A DNA stretch of 64,000 bases. It comes from Ruminococcus sp. HUN007 (GTDB taxonomy: Bacteria; Bacillota; Clostridia; Oscillospirales; Ruminococcaceae). A program made the translations under genes and the position numbers. The notes beneath the pieces are model-generated. The model saw only the letters and a program-made list of their open reading frames with translations, was not told the DNA's origin and searched no databases. The stretch covers positions 620,001 through 684,000 of the forward strand of contig NZ_JOOA01000001.1 of the NCBI RefSeq assembly GCF_000712055.1. Direction: 5' to 3'. The first letter of the stretch is position 1. The number at the start of each line of letters is the position of its first letter. Shown piece after piece: positions 36,592-45,896 of this stretch.

Positions 36592-37689
36592 TTGAGTACT
36601 ATAGAATTAAACGCTAACCAGCTTTACGCAGTAAAAGAATCACACAACCTTGCAATGCTTTCATCAGCTACAGCAGCTGCATCACTGCTCAATGCAAGCA
36701 TCTGGATAACTGATCCTTCAGCTTCTGTAAGCAGGATCATGGACTATATTTACGCCGACCTTTCCCCTTCTGTTTTTGTCAAAGTATCATATACCGGTGA
36801 CATGGACGGAGCGGCAGTTCTTATTTTCAAGGCGGACGATGCACAGCTGATGCTGAATCAGCTTATGGGTATGCCTCTGACAGTCAGCCCTGATTTTACA
36901 TTTGATGAGATCAACACCTCAGCTTTCAACGAAGTGATCAGTCAGATGATGGCTTCCTACTTCACTGAAATTTCATCCATCACCGGATTGACTCTGGCAG
37001 CAGCCGGAGCTGAAGTTATACCTAACAGTGCAAATCAGAATCTTTTCTCTCTGATGGGACTTAATCCTGATGACACAATATGCGCAGTAACTTCAGCATT
37101 CCGCATAGACAACGCTGTAAACAGCCGTTTTGCCACTGTCATTCCTGCGGAACTGGCTGAGATAATAGCCGAGAAAACAGCAGAACGTTTTCCGATGCCG
37201 GAAGAGCCTGAACCGTCAGCTCCTGTTCCTGATTTCTCATCATCTCCTGAAGAAAACAATCCTTTCGACACGACCGGTTCAGAAGAAACAGGTTCAGTTT
37301 TCGACATAACCCCTGAAGAAAGTGCATTCGGAGCGGCTCTTGACCAGCCTTCAGCATTTTCAGGACTTGCTGAACAGAACCGTTCATTCACTTCATTCCA
37401 GAACACACTTAACGAAGAACAGCTGCGCAATCTTCAGCTTATCATGAACGTTCCTCTGGAGCTCTCCATTGAGATAGGCTCAACCCAGAAACGTGTCGAT
37501 GAAATTCTTTCATTTTCCTACGGAACAGTCATAGAACTCGACTCCCTTGCCGATGCTCCGGTAAACGTGATCGTAAACGGACATCTCATAGCAAAAGGTG
37601 ATGTCGTAGTCGTTGATGACTACTTTGCAGTAAGGATCACTGAAATAGTGAAATCCGATCTGCTTGACACTCTCAGTACAAAGGAATAA
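36592..37689 (+). CDS. fliY: Flagellar motor switch protein FliY (CheC-FliN)
   Basis: 365 residues from the TTG at 36592. A CheC/CheX-like N-terminal region (FDEINTSAFNEVISQMMASY) is followed by a Pro/Ser/Glu-rich linker and a C-terminal SpoA domain (LQLIMNVPLELSIEIGSTQK, VNVIVNGHLIAKGDVVVVDD). FliY replaces FliN in many Firmicutes and can also dephosphorylate CheY-P. AGAGG lies 7-8 bases before TTG 36592. A GTG at 36583, overlapping the fliM stop, is the longer alternative but has no ribosome site. Confidence 0.9.
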   Translation: MSTIELNANQLYAVKESHNLAMLSSATAAASLLNASIWITDPSASVSRIMDYIYADLSPSVFVKVSYTGDMDGAAVLIFKADDAQLMLNQLMGMPLTVSPDFTFDEINTSAFNEVISQMMASYFTEISSITGLTLAAAGAEVIPNSANQNLFSLMGLNPDDTICAVTSAFRIDNAVNSRFATVIPAELAEIIAEKTAERFPMPEEPEPSAPVPDFSSSPEENNPFDTTGSEETGSVFDITPEESAFGAALDQPSAFSGLAEQNRSFTSFQNTLNEEQLRNLQLIMNVPLELSIEIGSTQKRVDEILSFSYGTVIELDSLADAPVNVIVNGHLIAKGDVVVVDDYFAVRITEIVKSDLLDTLSTKE

Positions 37690-37699
37690 TACGTAAGCA

Positions 37700-38068
37700 A
37701 TGACCCCGGGATTTCTCATAGTTGATGGTGCATCCTCAATGCGCAGTGTCATACGTGATGTACTCGAAAAGGAAGAATACCACAATATTTCTGAAGCTGA
37801 AAACGGAGATGAAGCCTGCGAATTATTCGATGCAGAATCTCCTGACGTCATAATAATGGATCTTTCCATAGACGGCAGATCAGGAATGGAATGCTTAAAG
37901 GAAATGAAAGAAAAAAACAATGCAGTAAAGATAATAATCTGCTCTGCATCTGCACACAGAGAACTTGTTATGGAAGCAGTTAAGCTCGGAGCTTCTGATT
38001 TCATACTCAAGCCACTCAAACCGCAGCGGCTTTTGCAGGCTGTTACAAAAGCCCTGAACAGTTTTTAA
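37700..38068 (+). CDS. CheY-like response-regulator receiver
   Basis: A single 122-residue receiver domain. It has FLIVDGASSMRSVIRDVLE, phospho-acceptor Asp in VIIMDLSIDGRSG, IIICSASAH and the conserved Lys in FILKPLKP. The usual acidic pair near residue 9 is Asp-Gly instead of Asp-Asp, so magnesium binding may be weakened. It lies 10 bases after fliY, as CheY often does with the switch genes, and ends at a strong terminator. Confidence 0.85.
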   Translation: MTPGFLIVDGASSMRSVIRDVLEKEEYHNISEAENGDEACELFDAESPDVIIMDLSIDGRSGMECLKEMKEKNNAVKIIICSASAHRELVMEAVKLGASDFILKPLKPQRLLQAVTKALNSF

Positions 38069-38079
38069 ATCAGAATACG

Positions 38080-38110
38080 GGGGTGCAGGTATCTTTCCTG
38101 CACCCCTTTT
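38080..38110 (+). terminator. Terminator after fliM-fliY-cheY
   Basis: GGGGTGCAGG (38080-38089) pairs perfectly with CCTGCACCCC (38097-38106), followed by TTTT. Confidence 0.92.
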
Positions 38111-38174
38111 CTGCGGAAACGGTATCAGTATTTCCGCATATACCAGCAGTAAAATACAAACGAGGTAATGACTA

Positions 38175-39590
38175 ATGCGAAAAACAAAAATCATATGTAC
38201 GATCGGACCAGCCAGCCAGGATGAAAACACTCTGAGAGAAATGTGTCTGGCCGGAATGAATGTGGCAAGACTCAATTTTTCACACGGAACCCATGAGGAA
38301 CAGCAGGAAAAAATCAATACCATCGTAAAGGTTCGCGAACAGCTGAATCTGCCGATTGCTATAATGCTTGACACCAAGGGACCTGAATACAGGATCAGAA
38401 CTTTCAGGGAACACAAGATACATCTTGAAGACGGCGAAACATTCACTTTTACCTGTGATGAATGTGAGGGCTCACACGAACGTGTTTCTGTTACCTACAA
38501 AGAACTTGCTAACGAAGTAAACATCGGTGATACCATACTCGTAAACAACGGTCTTCTGTCCTTCAGGGTCAAAACCATTGACGGAAGCAATATTATCTGC
38601 GATGTAATAAACGGCGGAGACCTTTCTGACAGAAAGAGCATGAACTTCCCGAATCATGTTCTCAGAGGCGAGTATTTAAGCGAGCAGGATAAAGATGACA
38701 TACTTTTCGGAATAAAGAATGATGTAGACTACATTGCTGCATCTTTCGTATCCAACAAACGCGACATTGAAGCTGTCCGTTCATTTCTGAATGAAAACGG
38801 AGGCGAAGGCATCGACATAATTGCAAAGATAGAAAACCGTTCAGGTGTTGACAACATTGACGAGATCTGTGAAATAGCTGATGGCATTATGGTTGCCAGA
38901 GGCGATCTCGGCGTCGAAATACCATTCGTTGAAGTACCTGCAATACAGAAATATCTTATCAAGAAGTGCAGACTTCTCGGAAAACGTGTTATCACAGCAA
39001 CTGAAATGCTTGAATCGATGATAACAAATCCGCGTCCGACCCGTGCTGAGATCTCAGACGTAGCAAATGCCGTTTATGACGGATCATCAGCAGTAATGCT
39101 CTCAGGCGAAACTGCTTCCGGTAAATTCCCGGTAGCTGCAGTACGAAACATGGCTGAAATTTCGGAGCGCACGGAACAGAACATTGACTATACCAAGCGC
39201 TTCAGTACAACCGAATACGTAATAAAGAACAATACTGATGCCCTTTCACATGCCACATGTGCAATGGCTATCGATACAAAGGCCAGAGGCATCGTAATCA
39301 GTTCACTTTCCGGTATGACCGTACGTATGGTTAGCCGTTTCAGACCACCGGTAGACATAATCGGTATGACAACTTCAGTCAAAGCATGGAGAAAGCTTAA
39401 CTTAAGCTGGGGTGTAACTCCTGTATTGAGCGAGGAATTCAATTCCGTTGACGTTATGTTCTATCACGCAATGCAGAAAGCCACACAGATATTCGGGCTT
39501 ACAAAGGGCGACAATGTCATACTGACAGGCGGTCAGACAAACGGTAAATCCGGCAATTCAAATACCATCCGTCTTGAGACGGTCAGGTAA
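38175..39590 (+). CDS. pyk: Pyruvate kinase
   Basis: 471 residues. KIICTIGPASQDENTL, GMNVARLNFSHGTHEE, IMLDTKGPEYRI, IAKIENRSGVDNIDEI, IMVARGDLGVEIPFVEVP and the signature VITATEMLESMITNPRPTRAE are present. It makes pyruvate and ATP from phosphoenolpyruvate. It lacks the extra C-terminal PEP-utiliser-like domain found in Bacillus enzymes. GAGGT precedes ATG 38175, and a terminator follows. Confidence 0.97.
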   Translation: MRKTKIICTIGPASQDENTLREMCLAGMNVARLNFSHGTHEEQQEKINTIVKVREQLNLPIAIMLDTKGPEYRIRTFREHKIHLEDGETFTFTCDECEGSHERVSVTYKELANEVNIGDTILVNNGLLSFRVKTIDGSNIICDVINGGDLSDRKSMNFPNHVLRGEYLSEQDKDDILFGIKNDVDYIAASFVSNKRDIEAVRSFLNENGGEGIDIIAKIENRSGVDNIDEICEIADGIMVARGDLGVEIPFVEVPAIQKYLIKKCRLLGKRVITATEMLESMITNPRPTRAEISDVANAVYDGSSAVMLSGETASGKFPVAAVRNMAEISERTEQNIDYTKRFSTTEYVIKNNTDALSHATCAMAIDTKARGIVISSLSGMTVRMVSRFRPPVDIIGMTTSVKAWRKLNLSWGVTPVLSEEFNSVDVMFYHAMQKATQIFGLTKGDNVILTGGQTNGKSGNSNTIRLETVR

Positions 39591-39633
39591 GACTGCAGCG
39601 CTTCCTTAAAAGGTCTGCTGATCAGAGTATTCA

Positions 39634-39676
39634 AAAAAGGGTAACTGCCATAGTTTATATGACAGTTACCCTTTTT
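39634..39676 (+). terminator. Terminator after pyk
   Basis: A-run plus GGGTAACTG (39639-39647) pairs with CAGTTACCC (39663-39671) plus T5, over a 15-base loop. Confidence 0.85.
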
Positions 39677-39710
39677 ATAGTAAACGAAAAATTCATTTTT
39701 CGTTTACTAT
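39677..39710. repeat. Perfect 16-bp palindrome
   Basis: ATAGTAAACGAAAAAT (39677-39692) and its exact complement ATTTTTCGTTTACTAT (39695-39710) are separated by TC. The right arm recurs at 63673-63688. It might be a terminator for the convergent GT-C gene, a protein-binding site, or the end of a small repeat. Confidence 0.6.
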
Positions 39711-39815
39711 TAGCCGATATGCAGGGAGCAAACGTAGTTTGCGGATCTGCAAGGCAATATAATTATTTATTCTTCAAAATACATAAACGACCTCCTGGTT
39801 TTCTGATGTTCGTTA

Positions 39816-40160
39816 TTACTCCGGTAACACATAGCATGCTGCAGTATATACGAATGCAGAAAGCAATGCAAAGCAGCACGCTGTAACGCATACAGGGATT
39901 TTCGCGGTCTTATACGCTTTTGGTTTTGCAGTTCTGATACGGTCAAGAACCATTCCGGTAAAAAGCATCTGTACAGGAACTGTAAGAAGAATGTAGCGGA
40001 AATTCAGAGTGCATGTGAACGGATAATCGTATGCCATCTTATAGAAATAGATAACGTTAAGAAAATAAAACGATCCGAAAAATATCTTATGGACGATATC
40101 CATTCTGTTTTTCTGAAAGAAAGAAACGATCATGCAGACAAAAGCTGCTGCTGCCATCAC
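39816..40160 (-). CDS. C-terminal part of GT-C membrane protein (frameshifted)
   Basis: This frame (hydrophobic, MMAAAAFVCMIVSFFQ..., CTLNFRYILLTVPVQMLF, ACCFALLSAFVYTAACYVL) carries the last three membrane helices of the upstream protein. It is out of frame by one base. Changing the T6 run of the coding strand (A6 at 40174-40179 on the plus strand) to T5 would give STVFFWYSAVMAAAAF and join the two. Confidence 0.8.
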   Translation of the reverse strand: MMAAAAFVCMIVSFFQKNRMDIVHKIFFGSFYFLNVIYFYKMAYDYPFTCTLNFRYILLTVPVQMLFTGMVLDRIRTAKPKAYKTAKIPVCVTACCFALLSAFVYTAACYVLPE

Positions 40161-41556
40161 AGCTGAGTACCAGAAAAAACACCGTTGATACTTTTATCGC
40201 GACAGGCATTTTTTCAAATGTCCATTGGTTTATATGTTCTGAAAAAAGTGAATTTTTCATCAGTGCAATAAGAGGATTATGTTCATTGTATCCTTCATAT
40301 GCCCCTGTTTCTTCAGAATGAAACACCCACTGTATAAACACGGATTTGAACTGGTAAGGTGAAAAATCAGTTATCCTTTCTTTAAAAGGCATTCCTGAAA
40401 TATCCTGTAAAAGTCCTTTCGGAAGTTCCTGAACGTAGAGGATCGGCACGCCCCAGTTCACGTAGTTTCTGATCTCGTATCCGAGTCCGAGAGGCACACA
40501 GATAACCGCAAACACTACAAACTGACGAAGAATGGTTCTCCATTCGGTTTTCAGGTTTCTTATAAAAACAATGGCAAAAACCACCGCCGTTGAAGGTGCT
40601 ATAAGAGCTGCCGTGAGCTTCGACATCATACCCAGGCCGATGCACACTGCTATTTTCATGATCCCCCTGTATGTCGGGGCACTGTACCATTCAAGAAGTG
40701 CGACAACTGAACCGGTCATAAGGGCCGCTGCAAGTGCGTCATTGTTTATACTTCCGGAAAAGAAAGTAAACTGCGGATGGAATGAGACCACAGCAAGCGG
40801 TACATAAAGAGCGTATCCTTCCAGCTTAAAGTGTCTGAATATCTTATAAACGGATATCATAATACACATTGTATAAAAAAGCGGAAGCATCTGGATGCTT
40901 TCACGCGCCTTGTTGATCTCTATACCGCAGCAGCAGTTATTAAACCATAACCAGACCGCACTCATGATATGACTGAGCGGAGGATGACAGAACTGAAAGC
41001 GTTCCCTTATATCAAAATCAGGAAGATGTCTTTCATTCAGAAGATATGTGATATATCCGGCATGTCCGTCAATAGCGTCAAATGTAAACACGTCGTGCTG
41101 TCTGGATAGGACGGATGTCCCTGTAACATAGTACAGTTTAAGAAAAAAGCCTGTGCCAAGTATCAGAAATGATATCATCTGTCTTCTGTATTTACGATGG
41201 TCAGAGATAAAGAACAGCAGAAGAGTAAGTACACATCCGCCTGCAAAATGCCATACCCCCTTGTTAAGAGAAGCGGAATATGGTTTTGCTAAAAGCAGCA
41301 CTCCGGCTGTGACCGATATAAATACAGCAACAGCTGCGTATCTGTTAATTTTTTCTTTTTTATAACCACAAAAAAGAAGGGCTGCGGCGGATAACAGTAT
41401 AAGAACGCATTCGGTAAGGAGTGCGTTCTCAGGTATATTTTCCACCGCGCCCAGAAAAAACGGATGAATGAACAGACAGACTGCAAAAGCACATATATAA
41501 GGGTGCCCGACAAGCAGTTTTACTAATCTGTCCGTATATGAATATTTATTTGTCAT
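40087..41556 (-). CDS. GT-C fold (ArnT/GT39-like) membrane glycosyltransferase
   Basis: A polytopic membrane protein with about ten hydrophobic helices. It has a luminal loop near residue 150 (TFDAIDGHAGYITYL, HPPLSHIMSAVWLW), typical of GT-C enzymes that use a polyprenyl-phosphate sugar donor. The later FFSGSINNDALAAAL and GLGMMSKLTAAL also fit the family. The substrate is unknown. The true start is probably ATG 41556, one base past the M23 gene stop, not 41610. The last 35 residues are junk after a frameshift at 40174-40179; the real C-terminus is the frame ending at 39816. Confidence 0.8.
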   Translation of the reverse strand: MTNKYSYTDRLVKLLVGHPYICAFAVCLFIHPFFLGAVENIPENALLTECVLILLSAAALLFCGYKKEKINRYAAVAVFISVTAGVLLLAKPYSASLNKGVWHFAGGCVLTLLLFFISDHRKYRRQMISFLILGTGFFLKLYYVTGTSVLSRQHDVFTFDAIDGHAGYITYLLNERHLPDFDIRERFQFCHPPLSHIMSAVWLWFNNCCCGIEINKARESIQMLPLFYTMCIMISVYKIFRHFKLEGYALYVPLAVVSFHPQFTFFSGSINNDALAAALMTGSVVALLEWYSAPTYRGIMKIAVCIGLGMMSKLTAALIAPSTAVVFAIVFIRNLKTEWRTILRQFVVFAVICVPLGLGYEIRNYVNWGVPILYVQELPKGLLQDISGMPFKERITDFSPYQFKSVFIQWVFHSEETGAYEGYNEHNPLIALMKNSLFSEHINQWTFEKMPVAIKVSTVFFLVLSCDGSSSFCLHDRFFLSEKQNGYRP

Positions 41557-41557
41557 A

Positions 41558-43072
41558 TTACTCTTCGTCTTCGCCTTCTGTTTCTGAGTTTTCATCCGGA
41601 TCATCAGCATTTACCCTCAGGTAAGCTGCAGGATCCCTGCAGATATTCTTTTCACGGACTTCAAAATGAAGATGCGGTCCTGTAGAATCTCCTGTTGAAC
41701 CGACCTCACCTATGAGTTCTCCGCGTTTTATTTCAGTGCCGTTCTTTGCTATGACCCTGCTCATATGTGCGTAAAGGGTTGCAAATCCGTCACCGTGATC
41801 TATCATAACAAAGTAGCCGTAACCGCCGGTGTTCCACCCTGCTGCAATAACTTTTCCGTCTTCAGCAGCATAGATCCCTGTACCTGACGGTGCGGCAATA
41901 TCGAGACCCTTATGGTTCCTGTTGCTGATAAAGACATCACTGATCTCGCCGCCGTCCACCGGCCACATGAATTTTCCTGTGCCTTTAAGAACTGTATCTT
42001 CAGACGCCGGTTCTGCTTCAGCCTGTGCAAGCATAATACCGACAGCTATTTCTTCATCTGTCGGAGGCTCAATGACCTCTGTCGAAATGAGTTCGCGTCC
42101 GGTAACCGTGTCACCGTCAAGTTTTACACGGTATCTGCTGATCCCTCTGCCGTTTACGCCTTCGACAAGCAGTTCGCTTTCGCCGCGTTCAAGAAACTCA
42201 CTGTCTATAATTTTTGTATCATACGGAATAACTGTTTCCTCTTCCGTTTCCTTTGTGATGATAACCGGAAGAACCTGGCTTTTTCTGGCTACAGTAACTA
42301 CCGTTCCCTCTCTGAAATCATCCGGATCGTCAGCAAGTTCAGGATTCATTTCAAGGAGTTCCTCAACTGTAAGATCATTGTCAGATGCGATCCAGTAAAG
42401 AGAATCGCCCTCCTGTCCCGTATATGTTATCTCCGGTGTTTCAGTACAGAGACACTCCATAGCTGTTTTAACATCAGAGATCTTTTCTTCAGGATAAATA
42501 TCCTTTATGAATTCAGGAATGCTCCTGTATTCCGCATCAATAACGCCTGGCTGCTGCTTTATCTGTCTGAGATTTGCTTCAAGCTCCTTCTTCAGTTCTG
42601 CACCGTCGGCAACGCAGCAGATGAATTTTCCGTCAATGAAAACGCCCGTAGCTTCATTACCGGCTTTTCTGCTTTCCGTAACAGACACGGCAGATGTTGT
42701 TTCAGTAACTGCTGTTTCCGTTACCGGTGCTTCTGTAACAGCTTCGGTCTCATAAAGCACACCCGCAGCCGGAACCGGATTCGTATTTTTGGAATTCAGG
42801 TGATCCGATACTTTTGAATCGATAAGAGAAGCGTTGTTGAGAACTACAGCAAATGCAAGAAGCGCTGCAGCCGGGACTCCGTAATGAACAGCCCTTGAAG
42901 CAAACTGTTTAAATCCGCCGATTCTTATGCTTCCGACTGTCATGTCGGTCATTTCAGATGCTTTTTTTTCACCGGAAACTTTACTGTGTTCCGCCTGTGA
43001 ACTGTTATTATCAGACAGTGCGTCGTTATTTCCGTTTTCCGAAACGCCTTTATGACGTTTTTTGCTCATCAA
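41558..43072 (-). CDS. M23 metallopeptidase with LysM and G5 domains
   Basis: 504 residues. A cytoplasmic start is followed by a membrane helix (YGVPAAALLAFAVVL, about 64-82), a Thr/Val/Glu-rich linker, then LysM (GDSLYWIASDNDLTVEELL). A G5-like domain follows (DTKIIDSEFLERGESELL, GRGISRYRV). The C-terminal M23 peptidase has HKGLD and GPHLHFEV, the zinc ligands. The HxH pair and first His are intact, so it should be an active cell-wall endopeptidase anchored outside the membrane. The GT-C gene starts 1 base after it. Confidence 0.92.
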   Translation of the reverse strand: MMSKKRHKGVSENGNNDALSDNNSSQAEHSKVSGEKKASEMTDMTVGSIRIGGFKQFASRAVHYGVPAAALLAFAVVLNNASLIDSKVSDHLNSKNTNPVPAAGVLYETEAVTEAPVTETAVTETTSAVSVTESRKAGNEATGVFIDGKFICCVADGAELKKELEANLRQIKQQPGVIDAEYRSIPEFIKDIYPEEKISDVKTAMECLCTETPEITYTGQEGDSLYWIASDNDLTVEELLEMNPELADDPDDFREGTVVTVARKSQVLPVIITKETEEETVIPYDTKIIDSEFLERGESELLVEGVNGRGISRYRVKLDGDTVTGRELISTEVIEPPTDEEIAVGIMLAQAEAEPASEDTVLKGTGKFMWPVDGGEISDVFISNRNHKGLDIAAPSGTGIYAAEDGKVIAAGWNTGGYGYFVMIDHGDGFATLYAHMSRVIAKNGTEIKRGELIGEVGSTGDSTGPHLHFEVREKNICRDPAAYLRVNADDPDENSETEGEDEE

Positions 43073-43259
43073 GACAGCTCCCTTCTAAATATTACAGATT
43101 TATTACACTTTAATATTATATCAGACTCGCAGAAAAAATCAAACCTTTTATGGAGTTAAATGTAATTATCCAGTGTTTTTTGTACACTTAAGCATTTATC
43201 ACAGTGCTTCAGCAGACAGCTTACGCACAATGCACAACAGATATAATGGCATAGCTTCA

Positions 43260-44123
43260 CTATATTTCTTTAAAAGGATATTTTCTGAATAAATACTGAA
43301 TATTTTCTCCCGGAGGTGCTTTGAGGACAATTTCACCGTCTTTAATATCCGTAAAGGAGACCTCACCGCAGTGAAGCGTCTGTCCGGAAACATCTTCACA
43401 GCTTCCGCCGTAAAGATCATCTCCTGCAAGAGGAAAACCTATGTGTGAAAAGTGTACTCTTATCTGATGTGTCCTTCCCGTTTCAAGATCTATTCTTGCA
43501 TATGAATATTTACCGCAGGAAGATATTATCTGATAATTTGTGACAGCGTTCTGTCCGTCAGGCGCAACACATCTGGTTATCAGCGACTCTGTCTGACGCT
43601 TTATCGGAGCATCGATCCGTCCGGACTTTTCTTCGGGCTCTCCGCAGATAACAGCATAATAGACTTTTTTTACGCTTCTCTGCAAACGTGCTGCACTGTG
43701 CTGGTTCTTGGCAGCAACACACAGTCCGGATGTATTTCTGTCAAGACGGTTCACCGGTCTGAAAGTAAGTTCAGGATGAAGCGCTGAAAAATAATTACCG
43801 AGCGTATCTTCGTAATGATTCATGGAAGGATGAACAGGCATACCCTGCGGCTTGTTGAATACGATCACCGAATCATTCTCAAAAACCACGGGAACATTAA
43901 GCCCGGCATTCGGCGGGATCTCATTTTCATCGGAAATATCAAGTATGACCTCTGCACCTGCAGGAACATCATCTATGGTACGTATAAGTTTTCCGTCACA
44001 TGTGATACCCATTGGCCGGCGTTTAAGCTTTGTAATAAGCCTCCTTGAAACGCCGTTCTCCTTCTGAAGAAAGAACTGGAGATTTACCGGCTCACTGCTT
44101 TCGTTTCTGAATCTGAGCTTCAT
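43260..44123 (-). CDS. RluA-family pseudouridine synthase
   Basis: 287 residues. VIVFNKPQGMPVHPS, the catalytic motif PVNRLDRNTSGLCV (Asp in RLD), VKKVYYAVICGEP, DLETGRTHQIRVHFSHIGFP and PLAGDDLYGG are diagnostic. An N-terminal S4-like region is weak. It isomerises uridine in rRNA or tRNA; the exact site cannot be read. Its start overlaps the stop of the phosphatase gene by one base. Confidence 0.92.
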   Translation of the reverse strand: MKLRFRNESSEPVNLQFFLQKENGVSRRLITKLKRRPMGITCDGKLIRTIDDVPAGAEVILDISDENEIPPNAGLNVPVVFENDSVIVFNKPQGMPVHPSMNHYEDTLGNYFSALHPELTFRPVNRLDRNTSGLCVAAKNQHSAARLQRSVKKVYYAVICGEPEEKSGRIDAPIKRQTESLITRCVAPDGQNAVTNYQIISSCGKYSYARIDLETGRTHQIRVHFSHIGFPLAGDDLYGGSCEDVSGQTLHCGEVSFTDIKDGEIVLKAPPGENIQYLFRKYPFKEI

Positions 44124-44740
44124 TACTTAAGGAACGGTGCTCTGCCGAGTATCTCAAAAGCCTGTGCCTGATGCCACATCTGAGCAGTAACGAGCACCTC
44201 AAAGCCCTCGCCCGGTTCACAGGTTATCTCATTCGGCTTGTACTTCGGCAGTCCGAAACAGGACAGCATGTTGGAAATGATCCCTGAGTGAGTAACTATG
44301 GCTGTGGCATTGAATTCCTCATCCATCATATTTCTTATGATACGGTCAAGTGCCTGGTAAACACGGACGATCATATCGGAAAGGGCTTCGCCTCCCGGAG
44401 GGGAATTCTCGATTCCGCCCTTCAGCCATTCCTTGTAGTCATCGCGTTTAATGAGTTCTTCAACTCCGAGTCCTTCAAACTCACCGAAATCAAGCTCACG
44501 AAGGTCCGGGACAACTATAGTCTGACGGTCCTTAAAGATAATATCAGCCGTTTCAGTGCATCTTTTGAGCGGACTGGTGTATACCCTTTCAACACCGGGA
44601 TAATCGTATTCATCGAGCTTGTCAATAAGTTCCCTTCTGCCCGATTCTGAAAGAGGATAATCAGTTTTTCCGATATATATTCCCTTTTCATTTGCCTCTG
44701 TTCTGCCATGTCTCATTATGTAAAGTCTGTAACCCTTCAA
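44123..44740 (-). CDS. Histidine phosphatase family protein
   Basis: 205 residues. LYIMRHGRTEANEKG (phospho-acceptor His in RHG), VYTSPLKRCTETADII, RELDFGEFEGLG and AIVTHSGIISNML give the full phosphoglycerate-mutase-like site. The substrate is unknown (CobC/PhoE-like are possibilities). The start is a TTG at 44740 with GGAGG nine bases upstream; no ATG is available in frame. It is translationally linked to the pseudouridine synthase. Confidence 0.88.
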   Translation of the reverse strand: MKGYRLYIMRHGRTEANEKGIYIGKTDYPLSESGRRELIDKLDEYDYPGVERVYTSPLKRCTETADIIFKDRQTIVVPDLRELDFGEFEGLGVEELIKRDDYKEWLKGGIENSPPGGEALSDMIVRVYQALDRIIRNMMDEEFNATAIVTHSGIISNMLSCFGLPKYKPNEITCEPGEGFEVLVTAQMWHQAQAFEILGRAPFLK

Positions 44741-44773
44741 TTCATGGAACCTCCGATCAATATACTGTATATC

Positions 44774-44802
44774 TTTACAAAATTATAATTTTGAGCTATA
44801 AT
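44774..44802 (+). promoter_or_regulatory. Promoter for apbE-rnf operon
   Basis: -35 TTTACA (44774-44779), a 17-base spacer and -10 TATAAT (44797-44802). A second TATAAT lies at 44805-44810. A small hairpin CTGATTAA/TTAATCAG follows at about 44816-44834. Confidence 0.7.
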
Positions 44803-44899
44803 ATTATAATGAATACTGATTAATTTTTAATCAGCAAATCAGCGTTTTCAAGTGCAGTCAGGGGAGTGAGCGGCATCAGAAAAAAATCAGTTTTTTACA

Positions 44900-45319
44900 G
44901 TGATTGTCCTGATGGCTGCCTTCGGACTGCCTTTTTTATTTTATCATAACAGACATGATTATACAAGTACATTTTTCTCGCTGGATACCGTAGTGTCGGT
45001 AAGATCCGATAAAAACATAACTGATGCTGTCAGAAAAGAGATCACATCGCTTGATGCCGTATTTGACAGCTGTTCGGAAAACTCAGAGATCACAGAACTT
45101 AACGTAAAAAAAGAGATGGTCTGCAGCAGTGAACTGACTGACCTGATCCTGAAAACTGAAACACTTAACCGTACCTACGGGTACGGTGTTGATATTTCTG
45201 CAGGAAGACTCACTGATCTCTGGCGCGGAGCGATCGAAACCGGCATTATACCTGATGAAGAAAAGATAGATGAGATCCTGAAGAACACGGAAAATAAAAA
45301 AAATCTCAGTATCCGGTGA
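44900..45319 (+). CDS. apbE: ApbE FAD:protein FMN transferase, N-terminal part (frameshifted)
   Basis: The frame has a hydrophobic anchor (VIVLMAAFGLPFLFY), then FFSLDTVVSVRS, ITSLDAVFDSCSENSEITELN and GYGVDISAGRLTDLW, typical of ApbE. It stops after an A8 run at 45296-45303. With A7 it continues as NKKISVSGDKII into the second frame. The start is uncertain. The GTG at 44900 has no ribosome site. A start at GTG 44866 (SGIRKK...) would also need one base removed from the T6 run at 44891-44896 or the A7 run before it. ApbE attaches FMN to RnfG and RnfD, which fits its position ahead of rnf. Confidence 0.85.
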   Translation: MIVLMAAFGLPFLFYHNRHDYTSTFFSLDTVVSVRSDKNITDAVRKEITSLDAVFDSCSENSEITELNVKKEMVCSSELTDLILKTETLNRTYGYGVDISAGRLTDLWRGAIETGIIPDEEKIDEILKNTENKKNLSIR

Positions 45320-45854
45320 CAAAATCATTCTTGAAAACGGTGCGTGCATTGATCCGGGTGCCGTTGCCAAAGGCTATGCCCTCGACAGAGTAAAACACAT
45401 TTGCGAAGAAGCCGGATCCGGATACACAGTTATTTCAACCGGTTCTGCTTCCCTGCTTTACAGTTCAGATCCTGACCGAGTATTCACCTGCGCGGTCAGA
45501 GCTGACAAGGACAGAATAGCCGGAACAGCTGAAACGGGAAGCTGCTTTGTATCCACATCAGGAGACTACGAACGCTGCACTGTTTCAGACGGCAGAAAAT
45601 TCCACCATATAATCGATATGAATACAGGATATCCGGCTTCTTCCGGACTCTCATCTGTAACTGTTTTCTGCAGCGACGGGATTACATCAGATTTTCTGTC
45701 AACACTTATCTTTACTGAAGGAAAAGATAAACTCGGAAAATATCTTGACTCTGAAAAATTCAAAGTAGTTGCGGTAGACGCTGAGGGCAACATAATAAAA
45801 AGCAGATCGCTCATTTTTCATCCTAATAAAGAACAGACCGAACCGGATGAATGA
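45303..45854 (+). CDS. apbE: ApbE C-terminal part (frameshifted)
   Basis: An open frame without its own start carries ENGACIDPGAVAKGYALD (the ApbE GAVAKGYA motif), YTVISTGSASLL, FHHIIDMNTGYPASSG (metal/FAD site) and TSDFLSTLIF. Together with 44900-45319 it makes one ApbE of about 310 residues. The two lie one base out of frame at the A8 run 45296-45303. Confidence 0.85.
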   Translation: MSVSGDKIILENGACIDPGAVAKGYALDRVKHICEEAGSGYTVISTGSASLLYSSDPDRVFTCAVRADKDRIAGTAETGSCFVSTSGDYERCTVSDGRKFHHIIDMNTGYPASSGLSSVTVFCSDGITSDFLSTLIFTEGKDKLGKYLDSEKFKVVAVDAEGNIIKSRSLIFHPNKEQTEPDE

Positions 45855-45896
45855 ACTGCGGATCATAACACCTGATTCGCTGCTTCACTGAAATAC

